Shown: piece after piece, positions 1 to 12,215 of the stretch
Layout of the letters: every line of letters begins with the position of its first letter
How positions within the stretch are numbered: the stretch's first letter is position 1
Assembly (NCBI GenBank): GCA_029204225.1
Contig: CM055096.1
Location: forward strand, 29,504,995-29,568,994
DNA from: Diphasiastrum complanatum
Lineage: Eukaryota; Streptophyta; Lycopodiopsida; Lycopodiales; Lycopodiaceae
Reading direction: 5' to 3'
Length of the DNA: 64,000 bases
The notes under the pieces: model-generated
The model's input: the letters and a program-made list of their open reading frames with translations, nothing else
What the model was told of the DNA's origin: nothing
The model's database searches: none
Made by a program: the position numbers and the translations under genes

Positions 1-176
1 CTCAATCTACAATTAGCATAAATGTAGATGGGATAGCCAAATCAAGCAACCCCCTATCATGTTTGCCACATGGCAAACATTACAATAAGCTCTTTGCAAA
101 TGTATGTTTGTATGGTTGCATAAAGCAACCGTAGCACTTCCCCTTGCACTAGAAGTCACTTTCGGTGGTGCCAAAA

Positions 177-183
<7 letters not shown>

Positions 184-235
<52 letters not shown>
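184..235. repeat. (GA)n microsatellite
   Basis: Uninterrupted GA dinucleotide run of about 26 units. No LINE-tail motif is seen beside it. Confidence 0.97.
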
Positions 236-239
<4 letters not shown>

Positions 240-2460
240 GTCCTCTCTCTTAGACCCTCTCTCGTTCAACTAATATAGCATAAAATTGTTTGGGGAAGCC
301 CAAATCTCCTTTTCAACTATGTAACACATCGCTAGCTTTCAAGTAGTCAACATGCAACATTAACTAATGCATCCCCACAAATGTAGGTCTATCGACAATT
401 TTGCTACATCATGTAGCCTACAATTTTGCTACTAATGCCCTATGATTAACATATCATAAAAGAGCAAAGTAGTCTTGAACTTTTGTCTCTCACATATGGC
501 ACATGCTGTTATTTTTGGCACAAAAAGACTATCCTTTTGCTATATATACAAAACGTATGTATGATTTTGTTATATTTAAAAAATAAATCTGCATAACATC
601 ACATAACAATAGTTACGCAATCAATCAAAATGCATTAGTTACTTGTCTCAACGGCTGCAACCAAGATGATACTTAAAGTATGTATAGTATTACCACTTTT
701 CTTATCAAAGATGTAGTTTTTCCACCTAATATAGTCACAATTTATGATATTTACTTGCAATTGCACACAATTTATGACAAATTCAAAATTTTTATTGTGT
801 ATAAAACAATAAAAACATTTCTATCTTGGACCCACTTGGTGACATGCATGGAAAATCATGCTCGAAATAGGCCAGTGGCAAGTTTATGAAGATGACCATC
901 ACAATTTAAGGCATTCCCTTCTATCTCAAATTTGTTAACATGGCACTACACAAAGAACTTTGAGTATATCCCATTTTGCTTGGTTGACCTTGGCTTCGTG
1001 TTGATCGAGTCATGCACAATTGGGCCATTAGTATACTCATTATCCATTACCAATATCAATTTGTTCTTGTCCAAAGTCACCGTCCCATACTTAAGGCGTC
1101 AATTCTTTGGAAAGCGTAGAAAATCTTGCCAATGAAAAATGGGAAGACATGGGAAAACATGTTCATTTGCAAAACATCTTTCCAATGGAATGTAACTTTT
1201 AGAAGCTACATAGCTCACCAGCTTGTCTTTTGTGATTTTTATATATAGGTCGAGATTTTAGAATGCTTTTACCAACTCTTGAGAAACAACCTATGTGGCC
1301 TTTAAGTGGTTTCTCTTTAATCGAAAAAGTATCTATTCTCAAGATGAGGATGCCTGCTTGTCAGGAGCCTTTCAACTTGCTTGAGAAGCACTATTGACCT
1401 TGAATTTGAGCACTAAAGTAGAACCAAACACCATTCACTATTACACAAAGTTGGATTTGTGACACGAATAGCAACAATTCTATAGCAACAAAAGTTTTTA
1501 CATCATTGTCGATATAAACATCTATAGTGGTCATTTTGAGTGTTGCTAATGAAGTGTCAATAGGTGGCCATTATAGCAACATTTAGACCATTTTTTGCAA
1601 CAATTGAATGATGCTCGTGGACACTTTCATGCATCGCTACAAAATTCACTTAAATGCCACCTCCCGCACTCCTTAGCATTCAAATATTCATCACTCAATG
1701 ACGTTAATAGCAAAATTGGTGTTATGTGTTTTTGTTGTTGTGTGTACTTGAAAGTCAATTACAAGCATCATTGTAAAATTTTGCAAATTTGATAGTTTAA
1801 CATAATGTCACTGAGTGACATGAATTGTTTTGTTGCTAAAATGTCATTAGCAGGAGCATTATTGAGGAACTAGAATTAAAAGGTGTCTACAAAGTATCAC
1901 TAAGCTTGAATACAAAAGTATCATTGAGCAATGCTGAGTCTGGGTAGTTATATTGGGCTGGAGGGTGTTCATTTGCACCTTCGGCCCATTAAATTATATT
2001 GGTGCTTTGTGTGTGCTTGTGTGTGTGTGTTACATATATTAAAAGTCAAATATCAACAAAAACCACCCGAGCAGCAAGCCCAAGCAAAAACAAAGAGCCA
2101 CAAAAAAAGTAGTAAGATGAAAAAGGAACAATCAAAGGTTCCTAAGAAAAGATCATATAAGAAAAAGTCCAACAATACATAGTCGGAAACACCGACTAGA
2201 GAAGATAAGTAAAAAAGCTACGAGGTCCCAATAAAAAATCTTAAACAACTCGGGCGAGGTTTTAAATTACCGTAACTATAAATGTTAGCCGAGACTTATA
2301 ATAGCTGGTATAACTTGTAACCAATTAAAATCCTAGCTTTCTCTTTCTTTGACTATTTGTGCCATCACTTTTATTGTAGTCATGTCGTCTTCTTCTCCTT
2401 GCAGAGATTAGTTGTCATAATTGACAATATGTAGTCTATGAAAAACAAAATTGCATTAAC
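236..2460. other. AT-rich non-coding stretch
   Basis: No coding similarity or transposon terminus recognised on either strand. The open frames are short and low-complexity. Around 1450-1900 there are loosely repeated phrases on the theme of 'tagcaaca', which may be an old degenerate repeat, but no clear boundaries are visible. Confidence 0.5.
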
Positions 2461-2509
<49 letters not shown>

Positions 2510-2608
2510 CGCGCGCACGCACGTGCGTGTGTGCATGCGTGTGCATGTATGTATGTATGTAGATACACGCACACACACACGCACAGATATATATATATAT
2601 ATATATAC
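2461..2608. repeat. Compound microsatellite (GT)n(GC)n...(AT)n
   Basis: GT run at about 2463-2500, GC run at 2501-2516, mixed GT/GC/CA-type alternation, then an AT run at 2587-2607. It is alternating purine-pyrimidine almost throughout, so it is a candidate Z-DNA-prone tract. The open frames across it are low-complexity artefacts. Confidence 0.95.
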
Positions 2609-2687
2609 ACTAGTAAAGAGTGCCCGTCGTTGACGGGCAATGGAGGCCGATCTAGGTGGCGGCCGATGATTTGGATGATGTTCAATG

Positions 2688-2767
2688 TCGCACATCTTGC
2701 ATCTCGAATATCTAACATATCTCGTTCATAGTAGCAGTCAAAATTTAACCATGTTTAACAATAGCAG
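2688..2767. repeat. Left copy of an ~80-bp direct repeat
   Basis: The block including 'cttgcatctcgaatat' and 'gtcaaaatttaaccatgtt' recurs in the same orientation at 3825-3913, with a short insertion in the right copy. The two copies bracket the 18-bp minisatellite. They could be the ends of a small terminal-repeat element or a duplication; no TG...CA ends or target duplications were found. Confidence 0.8.
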
Positions 2768-2935
2768 AGGGACTATTTTAATAAAAAGGTTGACGGGGGC
2801 AACAGGTGATCCGTGTTTGCAAATGTTTGTTAACGGGCGGCCCACATGAATATGTTGTTCATGCATGTGTGTTTTGTTGGGACTCGATGCTCAGCCTCAA
2901 TAATGAGCATCTTTCTTTGCCAAGCTCAACGTTGG

Positions 2936-3748
2936 GTCGAAAAAGTTTGATCCTTCAAACAAATTTAATCCTTTGGAAAAATTCGAGTCATTGGAAAAAT
3001 TCGATCCTTTGGAAAAATTCGATCCTATGGAAAAATTTGAGTCTTTAGAAAAATTCGAATCTATAAAAAAAATTTGAGTCATTGGAAAATTTCAATTTTA
3101 AAAAAAAATTTGAATCATTGGAAAAATTCGAGTCATTGAAAAATTTGATCCTTTGGAAAAATTAGAGTTGTCGAAAAAATTCTCGTCTATCCAAAAAAAA
3201 TTCTCGTCTTTCGAAAAATTCGAGTAATCGAAAAATTCGATCCTTTGGAAAAATTCGAGACATTAAAAAATTCGAGTCTTTGGAAATATTCGATCATTTG
3301 AAAAAATTCGAGTCTTGAAAAAATTTGAGTTTTTGAGAAAATTCGATCCTTCGAAAAAAAACGATCATTTTAAAAGATTCGAGTCTTTTGAAAAGAATTC
3401 GATCCTTTGAAAGAGTCCTTGAAAAAATTCAAGTCTTTGGAAAAATTCGATCCTTTCGAGTCTTTCAAAAAAATTGATCCTTTTGAGTCTTTGGAAAAAT
3501 TTGAGTCATTTGAAAAATTTGAGTCTTCGGAAAAATTTGACGTATTGGAAAAATTTGATCCATTGGAAAAATCGAGTCTTTCAAAAACAAATCGAGTCTT
3601 TTGAAAAAAATCGATCCTTTGGAAAAAAAATCGAGCCTTTGGAAAAAATCGAGTCTTTTGAAAAATTCGAGTCTTCGGAAAATTTCGATCCTTTGGAAAA
3701 ATTTGAGTCTTTGAAAAAATTCGAGTCTTCTAAAAAATTCTGAGTTGA
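2936..3748. repeat. 18-bp minisatellite, about 45 units
   Basis: Degenerate tandem array whose unit is close to GAGTCTTTGGAAAAATTC, alternating with a variant starting GATCC. The period of 18 keeps frames open locally, giving six-residue repeats such as FESLEK and FDPLEK on the plus strand. These local frames, for example 3407-3604, look like by-products of the array and not genes. Unit length drifts by a base or two in many places. Confidence 0.93.
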
Positions 3749-3824
3749 CTATACAAAGGGTCGAAAATATACAAAGGGTCGGATTTTACTCTGGGTCGGA
3801 AAATATACAAAGGTTCAAAAACAT

Positions 3825-3913
3825 CTCGCATATCTTGCATCTCGAATATTAAACATATCTCACATATCTCCGCCATAGTAGAAGTCAAAATTTAACCATG
3901 TTCAACAATAGCA
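3825..3913. repeat. Right copy of the ~80-bp direct repeat
   Basis: Same orientation and about 90 % similar by eye to 2688-2767, apart from a short insertion near 'cacatatctccgcc'. It closes the roughly 1.2-kb unit that contains the minisatellite. Confidence 0.8.
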
Positions 3914-4470
3914 CAAAAACCTCCACAAAAAATGCAACAAGAATAACAGTCTCACAAATAGTATAAGCATCAAATGCACTCCATAGATTGATCTTGGAGA
4001 TGACACTAATCAATCAAATAGTTTATGGAGTTGCACCTCAACCTCTTATATCATGACATCAAACCTGCAAGTTATTCTCTACGCCATACATACTCGCATC
4101 ATCAAGAACTAAGAGTAAGTGCGGATGCACAGCTACTGAGAAGCTGCTCCACCCACCTAGACCCCTTGGGTGGTTGCGGTCCTGCTGTGGTCTGGGATAC
4201 TTTGGATCTTTTGTTCGAAAAAAGAGGGAAAAAAATTTGTGAATCTATTTGTGTTGAGCTAATCAGGGCCAAGTGATCATTCCACATGTTTGTGGTCACA
4301 TCGTAAGTCACCACCTTGGTTGGGCTCCTTGCCAGGCAATACAGAACTCCCTTACAAAATGGACCCGAAATGTTGAAGTCGACACAAGATGGGAGGTCCA
4401 TTTTGGTAATTTTCCAAATGTTTGAAGCAGAATCGTAAACATCAAGTGTTCTATAGTAACCTCTGGTGGA

Positions 4471-4507
4471 AATGAAAAAGGTCTTCATAGATATGGATTG
4501 CGAGTTT
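4471..4507 (+). repeat. Inverted repeat arm 1 inside the F-box relic
   Basis: These 37 bases match the reverse complement of 5632-5668 with only two mismatches. The arm overlaps coding similarity of the F-box relic. Confidence 0.9.
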
Positions 4508-5631
4508 TCCATCTTGTTACCTCTGAAGCCCTTCTAATACTTATCTAATACTTAATGGGCTCCTAAGTTTAAACTTAAAATAAGAATGCAAGAAACCCAA
4601 AGTTCATTTTGCTAAGGATGATGCAACTAATAAGCGAAGTCACATTGAAATCAAATGGAAAAAATCTCAAAGCTTTTTACACATGATTTGATACAACTTT
4701 TCAATGACACTTGATGGAGTGAGCTTGGCCTGCACTGGAAGCAAGCACAGTGAGAGTAGCTTGGCCTTGACTGGAATGCTGCCCAGCACACAATTTTTCC
4801 AAGACATGGAACTGCGTCTAGTTTATAGTTTATTTTTTCTGGACACTGTTGCAGTAGCTTAACCCTTATACACTTATGGATGGCAATAATTATCTGATTC
4901 TATTATCTGACTTTAGTCGGCTTGTGAATCGTGATCAGCTCTTGCTGATGAAGTAGATCATTGATTAGGCGAATTTCAGTTTCTTTCGAACAAGAAATTT
5001 GAGGAATGAGAGCATTTCTTTTTTCATAGGAAAATATTGGCTCACCTAAGCTTTTTTGTAAAGTCTGATGATCTGATGTAAAGCTTCATCATAATTAGTT
5101 AACCATTTCCTTTCATCTACCTTTGATGATTGTGACACCCAATACATGTGGATCTATGTGCGAATACCTTAATCACTGATCGACATACTTTTCTGAAATT
5201 GAATGTTTTGATCGTGCTTTTCCAGTCTTATTTCTGCACTCAAGTCTCGATGCTTATTACATCATGGGGCAGTTGTGTGGGTTATCCTTGCTGAACCTGT
5301 AAGTTAGCTCGTTGGACGGATACCAGCGCACTGGTCCTAAATCTGGATATGTATCAACATTGGAGTCTTTGGTGGCATTTGCGACTGGCTCTTCTGGGGG
5401 CTCCTGTCTTTTGTGCCTTCTTCAGCACTTTCTTTGGATCAAGCTTATCCGTAACAGTGATCGTCACTGATTCGTCAGCTCCTCCTCTGTTTGGATATCG
5501 TAACAGATTGTTTCCAATCCTACAACATAGATAGAAAGTGAAAAATCTTCTGATTCAAAACACAAAATTTTCTAAAATGCATACAGAGCTTCAAAACAAA
5601 TTATGGGGAGAAACTCAAGCACCAATCATGC
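4508..5631. other. Segment between inverted repeat arms, no gene seen
   Basis: About 1.1 kb without recognised coding similarity, flanked by the 37-bp inverted repeats. It interrupts the F-box/kelch similarity. It could be an intron, an inserted sequence, or a segment inverted by recombination between the arms. Confidence 0.5.
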
Positions 5632-5668
5632 AAACTCGTGATCCATATCTATGAAGACCTTTTTCATT
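5632..5668 (-). repeat. Inverted repeat arm 2 inside the F-box relic
   Basis: Reverse complement of 4471-4507 with two mismatches. Here the arm lies in the opposite orientation relative to the F-box reading direction. Confidence 0.9.
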
Positions 5669-6044
5669 TTGCGCAGAGCTTGAATGTAGTTGGATCCATA
5701 ACCAGAGCTTGAAAACGCTCTCATAAGTCCTCAGCATCATCGGTGTCAATTGAAAAGAATGGGCTTGCCAGATCCAAAGTACAATAGACCCTCTCAAATT
5801 GCACCGCTTGACAGTGGCAAAGCAAATCATGCCTCTAGCCAATGCAACCAAGATCACTCCTCCAAGAGAGAGAGACTCCCCTTCACTTATCTATGCCGCT
5901 CCTCCTCCTCCGAGAGAAATGATTAATAAGAGTGTGTGTGGTTGTGGTTAAAGTGGAGTTTGAATTTGCCACTAGAGAGAAAGAGAGAAATGATTAGTAA
6001 GAGTGTGTGGTTAAGGTTTAATTTGAATTTTGGTGGGCCCATTA

Positions 6045-6180
6045 GATGCATGCATGGGGAGGAGGGCCATGCATCCTCCTCCCCATACATGCATCCTCTT
6101 CTTTTTCAATTTTTAGTTCACAAAATGTGTATGCATGGCTGAGGGGAGGAGGATGCATGGGTCCCTCACCCATGCATACA
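6045..6180. repeat. Two adjacent imperfect palindromes
   Basis: At about 6046-6096 a GATGCATGCATGGGGAGGAG arm faces its near-perfect complement across a ~10-base loop. At about 6129-6180 a second, related palindrome has arms beginning GTATGCATGG. Both contain 'gatgcatg' and 'gggaggag' words, so one may be a rearranged copy of the other. No gene is adjacent. Confidence 0.75.
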
Positions 6181-7172
6181 AAAGTGTACATAAGTTTAAA
6201 TATATATATAGATTGTTGGGGTTGAATGAAATGAATGTATGGAATGAGCCGAGATGGAATGACTCAACGGATCCCTCGATGTGTGCACTACGTCTACCAG
6301 GATAAGTTCCATAGGTGAACACAAGGATCTGGATGCACCTTGTGGAAGCGTAATCCATTTAGAACTAGAGCTTATGATCAACACAAATTATCTATCATAG
6401 AAACGTTTTAATCTACAAATAACATTATCTGCATAGCATCAATCGATCAAAACAGAATGAAAATGCGAGTCCTATATTCTATCTCTGATCTGATGTCTAT
6501 ATACAATTTTACATTGGCAGATGCAAGTACAAGAAGCCGGTGTCCGACGCAAATTGTGGCAAGAAGAGTGTGTTGGACCTTTATGTGCCTCCCTAAGTGG
6601 TTGGATGTAGAGGGCAAAGAAGGAGTTTTTGAATCTCCAACCGGGTGAGTAGTTGTGTGCAGTATCGAGTTTCGATCCAATGGGGAGAGGGTAAACGACG
6701 AAATAGGAATGGGGATCTAAGCCTACTAAGGGTGTCAAGCTTAGTGTAAGATCTAGAAGTGGAATGGCTTAGATCTTGGGGTGGGATTCTTCATCCTATC
6801 TTCTTCTTTTTTATGCTTTCTTGATCTTTCTTTTCTCTTTTTGGTTTCTTGGTTGCTTTTGGATTATCTATGCATCCTTGGCTCTAGATATTCTCCTCAA
6901 GAAGTTGATCTTCTCAAGGGAGGTGAACAATAAGGGAAATCTACCTATGGATCTTAATGATCACTCCAAAATGTGAATATAACACTTATTTTCTTGTGTG
7001 TAGATTTTATGGATTAGTTTAGAAACTAGATGGATTGATGCTTGTGCTAAGGATCATTTGTGATTGTGATAGCATGATTAACAAAAAAAAAACAAGCATT
7101 CGTCATCCACAAGTATCACACACATTCAAAAGAGGAGGACCTCAAGCAAGCAAATGATAGGAAGGAGGAGAT
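6181..7172. other. Non-coding stretch
   Basis: No recognised gene or repeat family. Open frames at 6447-6738 on the minus strand match no family known to me and lack coding character. Confidence 0.45.
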
Positions 7173-7179
7173 GCTCTCT

Positions 7180-7224
<45 letters not shown>
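7173..7224. repeat. (CT)n microsatellite
   Basis: CT run with a single interruption near its left end. Confidence 0.97.
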
Positions 7225-8517
<1,293 letters not shown>

Positions 8518-9194
8518 TATGCTTATACATGGTTCTCTTTGGGTCATCTATCCATTGGTGCACTATATTGGTGATATCTTGCAATTTTGTGTGTAGAATG
8601 CTCATTAAATGCTATTTTCATATTTACACATGTGAAATAAAGTAGCTTACTGTGTTTGTACGGACATCATTTTCATTTCATGATTTGATTGATGTTTGAT
8701 CAAGATGTATTAGAGTTTGCATCTCATTGATAGTGTAGATGTTGATTTTCTACATTGGCAAGGTTGATGCTTTGCTTGTCTTTCTAACCAAAGATCAAGG
8801 GGATGTTTTGGATCTTGATTATCTGAAACTCTTCACAATAAGTTTAACAAATATATCTATAGTCATATTGACAGTTGCATAGTCAATCAATTAAAAAAAA
8901 ATTCATGGACTTTTTCCCTAACAAAATATGCTTTGTTCTAGAATGATACCTAGGATCAAAGACAAATTTATACAACTGATTGTATTGTTACAAAACAGGA
9001 TAGTAGAAAATAACTGAATAAAATCTATGTCAAATAAAAGAAGTCGGAGGTAACAGGTCCTTACTTGATTGATAGTGAAAGTAGAATAAAAGGAGCAGAG
9101 ACTCACTCACCACCCAACCACGAATGCCCAACAACCTATTAAATTTGATGCTCCCATGTTATATGCAAATATATAGAAAATACAAGTGATCTCA

Positions 9195-9765
9195 TTTACT
9201 AGTCACTTAAACAATCACCCAATCTCGGGTAGTCATGCTTGTCCACATTAGAATTGCATGTAGCGGAAATTTGTTGAAATGTAGCCCCTTCCACAGAAAT
9301 TTGTATTCTTCAATTAATGGTCCAAGGTATACATCCATAGTTTTTGCTTTATAAAATTGCTAACATGAGATGCCTCTATTTTATGCTTAGCCAAGGTGGA
9401 ATGTTAGAGTAGACCAAGACCATCGTCCAAGTAGACCACATGCTTGCCATTTTATCAGAGGGGTTCACCCCATTTGTTGCAAGTTCACATCTTATATTTC
9501 TTGATTCAGTTGCAAAACTTGGGTACTGTGATTCCATGTAGTAGGAAAATCTGAGGGTACTCTCGTGATCCCATTTGAAAAACAATGACTTAACATGCCA
9601 ATTTATCTGCAAGGGACTCGCCATAAGACAATCATTACAATCATAAAGATTGCAATACTTGGCGTGGCATATTGGTCCTTCCATCTCAATTATATCGAGT
9701 GCCACACATAGGAAAATTTTTTTGTCCCCGACCATGATAGAAGGTGCAACCCTTTGGACAAGCAT
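9195..9765 (-). pseudogene. CACTA (En/Spm) transposase relic, Transposase_21/TNP2 region
   Basis: The minus-strand frame from 9765 reads ESQYPSFATESRNIRCELAT, then NGVNP and SNIPPWLSIK. This follows the family pattern of a 'RNVRLGLATDGFNPFG' block followed by 'YNLPPWLCMK'. After a stop at about 9373 and a frame change, similarity continues with MDVYLGPLIEEYKFLW, HAILMW and, after another shift, DYPRLGD, matching the next conserved blocks (MDVYLQPL.DELK.LW, ALMWT..D.PA.G). The active element would cut and paste CACTA transposons in the nucleus. This copy has at least one stop and two frameshifts; CACTA terminal repeats were not found. Confidence 0.72.
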
Positions 9766-11351
9766 GATTTAATGTGTAGCTGATGCTCATTGCCCTCGAT
9801 ATCTTGCATGCCTCGACTCTTGTCTCTAACATATGTTTCCTTTTGGGAGTAGTTTTCACAATAACTTGTATAGAACCAAATGAATTATATGAAATTCAAC
9901 TACCTATCCAATTGAAACTTTTGATTAAGACACCACACTTAATAAAATAAAACAAGACCCAGATTTTTTTTAAACCCAAATAAAGATGTAACACTTGCAT
10001 TACTCCATTTACATTTTATTTGGAGGTTTAGTGGTAGCAACAGAGTGGCCAAATGAGATGTCTTTGCTCTAGGTTATAATGAATGTGTGTGATATATCTC
10101 TTTAGTTTCTTTTCATTGATACTCACAAAAAACACAATGCCATGTTTAATGCATTCTTCCATGTCATGATACTCATAGACATCATTTATGATTTGTTGCT
10201 GACTTCAATTTCATCTTGTATAAAAATGTTTTTTAGCTCTTGAACTTCATTAAGAAGAAGAAGAGCTAGGTCGAAGCCAATTTGTGTTGTGACATTGTTG
10301 TTCATCTATTTTCATCATGGCTCTTAATCTCATCCTTGATGACAAGATAGTTGATTTTTGTGTGGCTTGTTGTATCCCAATTTTTTTTGGGGTATGGAGT
10401 GGCTGCTATTATTGTCACTGAAACTAGACAATGATTCATAGTCTTTCAAACATGGAGAAAAAATACTTATTGAATTGTCACATGTGAACAATGGAACCTA
10501 AATTAAAATTTTCAAATCGAACATCAAACTTAAAGCCTTCTTCCAAGTGTGCAAAATAGTCAAGCGTTTTCCTTATTTCCAACATGACATTAACTCGATA
10601 TTAAACATAATGTAACCATAATTGATTCTTGCCCTACATGCATCAGTTGACAAGAAAAGTTGTTGTCATGAAATAGATAGAATATGTTTTTGGTTTTTGC
10701 AATGTACGTGTTTCGCTCAAAAAAAATTTGGACACATCTTGAAAGAGGACAATTGAATTGATATTTGATGAATAATTCTTCGTCACACTTAACAGATACG
10801 ATTGCATCAATGGAACTAATATTATATGCAATGACATTGAAATGTGTTTCTAAATACCCATTGACGTACAATTCCTTTAGACTTGTGTCTTTGCATTATA
10901 TTTGGCTCTTCCATTGTATTAAACAATCTGTGTTGTTACCCTGATTAATAAAACTGTGATCGATCCATCAACTTTTATAGATATAAATTGCTGATTGCAT
11001 AGGACTGCTCCATACAAAATAGCTGATGTCGATAGTGCAAATTGGATGTATGTTGAGGGACAACGCTAGATGTATTGTTGTCCAAAGTAAAAAATTTCAA
11101 ATCTGAACAAATTCTTATTCAAATTTGGCAAATGGAATTCAACTTAATTGGAGAATGGTCTATAGATATACACATCACAATCAAATCTTGATTTTGTTGC
11201 TTTGGAATCTATTCTAGATTTTCCTGTAAGGATGTAGTATTCATAGTTGGCCATGAATATGTTCAAAACATTAGTCCAAGAATATATACATATAAGATCG
11301 CTATGGAACAATAAAATATCTTCATTGCTCATGGTATCACTACTGAACACC
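9766..11351. other. Non-coding stretch upstream of the CACTA relic
   Basis: No further transposase similarity on the minus strand beyond 9765 and no recognised gene. The 93-codon minus-strand frame at 10590-10871 has no family resemblance I can name. Confidence 0.4.
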
Positions 11352-11801
11352 TCATGATTCATAGGTCAGATCCTCAAAATACCCATCTAATTTCAAATCA
11401 TGTAATGTCAATGCCAAATAGGTTTCATTCTGAAGAATTGATGAATGTCTTGATTCACTTTCTTTAAGATGAAAAACCTCATTGATTTGATGGCCCATAG
11501 TTGCTTGTCCATTGATCAAGCTAAAGTGCTGATGTAGGCCTTGTTCTGAATTTTGATGTTCCGAGGTCATCAATTGATCTTCACCTGAAGTGTCATGCTG
11601 AAAAATTGATTGTTGCTTGTGATCACCACAGAGAATTGCAACTTGATTATCATTTGAATGACACCCACAGTTCCCATGAACATAGTTCTCATCTTCGAAT
11701 GAAGAACCATGGTCTTCTGTATCTTGATTAAAACTTTCATCATCTTCAACTATTTCTTGATGTTGATTTTTGACTTTGCCTGAAAGTAGTTTGGATGACA
11801 A
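11352..11801 (-). CDS. Unrecognised acidic, His/Gln-rich frame; possible terminal exon
   Basis: An open frame of about 149 codons on the minus strand, ending LKLDGYFEDLTYES then stop. It is hydrophilic, acidic in its first half, and rich in His, Gln and Ser. There is no in-frame ATG at its left edge, so it could only be a 3'-terminal exon entered by splicing. The sequence just upstream (11802-12053) is not obviously connected. No domain, signal peptide or membrane segment was recognised. Base composition is less AT-skewed than the surroundings, which weakly favours real coding. It may equally be chance or transposon-derived. Confidence 0.25.
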   Translation of the reverse strand: MSSKLLSGKVKNQHQEIVEDDESFNQDTEDHGSSFEDENYVHGNCGCHSNDNQVAILCGDHKQQSIFQHDTSGEDQLMTSEHQNSEQGLHQHFSLINGQATMGHQINEVFHLKESESRHSSILQNETYLALTLHDLKLDGYFEDLTYES

Positions 11802-12049
11802 CTTTACCCCTTGTTAAGTCTTATTAATTGTACAGTAGGCCCTTGTTGGTCTGTTGTCCTTATTAAAATACTTTGGAAGGCCTAAAGAGAGAACTGCCCT
11901 ATTCTTAAGGCTAATAGCTCCTTTTGGGCATAACAAACCTAATACTAGATATTCTAATATATGGGTAAGCTTAATTACTGAAAGTACATGACAAAACAAC
12001 TTTCTATCATGTTGTGAGGGAAGCCAAACTTGATATGACCACTCATCTG

Positions 12050-12215
12050 CCATTCAATGTGAGGTGGAATATCACTACACTGGAAGCCTTCCATATTGTC
12101 TATGAGGACTTCTAGACTAAGCTATTTGAGGACTCGATGTTTTGCTCCATACATGACAAGAGGGTAACTCCGATGCCCAAGGACATGCATCTTGTGATGA
12201 GGTTGCACAACACAT
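12050..12215 (+). pseudogene. Histone H3/CENH3-like C-terminal fragment
   Basis: The plus-strand frame reads FNVRWN, LEAFHIVYEDF, a TAG stop, then KLFEDSMFCSIHDKRVTPMP and KDMHLVMRL. This lines up with the histone-fold end of H3: the alpha-2 helix, '[28 protein letters not shown]' and alpha-3. RW in place of RFQ and DSM in place of DTN are closer to centromeric H3 variants than to canonical H3. The N-terminal tail and alpha-N helix are absent. The stop at 12113-12115 falls where the family has Tyr-Leu, so the fragment cannot make a histone. It is most likely an old pseudogene. The frame stays open beyond the similarity to 12610 with an unrelated Lys/Ser-rich stretch. Confidence 0.6.

Larger units (their letters stand above)
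4230..5860 (-). pseudogene. Broken F-box/kelch-type protein gene
   Basis: Two minus-strand blocks resemble the C-terminal domain of plant F-box/kelch proteins, which are SCF ubiquitin-ligase substrate adaptors. The first block (5860-5640) reads ALARGMICFATV and later LTPMMLRTYESVFKL, then VMDPTTFKL after a frame change. The second (4500-4240) reads YRTLDVYDSASNIWK, later CKGVLYCLARSP and VVTYDVTTNMWNDH, which is the family's 'EVYDS..W' and 'YD....W' blade pattern. No F-box domain is visible upstream. The blocks are separated by about 1.1 kb without coding similarity and carry frameshifts. The separating segment is bounded by 37-bp inverted repeats. It is probably a pseudogene; an intron in part of the gap cannot be excluded. 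Confidence 0.6.

Noticed and set aside
3407..3743. Repetitive FESLEKFDPLEK-type frames as a repeat protein gene
   Set aside because: They follow the 18-bp minisatellite, occur in two frames, and end wherever the unit length drifts. No coding flanks are seen.
11814..12053. Minus-strand frame adjoining the H3-like fragment as a gene
   Set aside because: No family resemblance, and it overlaps the plus-strand histone-like similarity at its edge.
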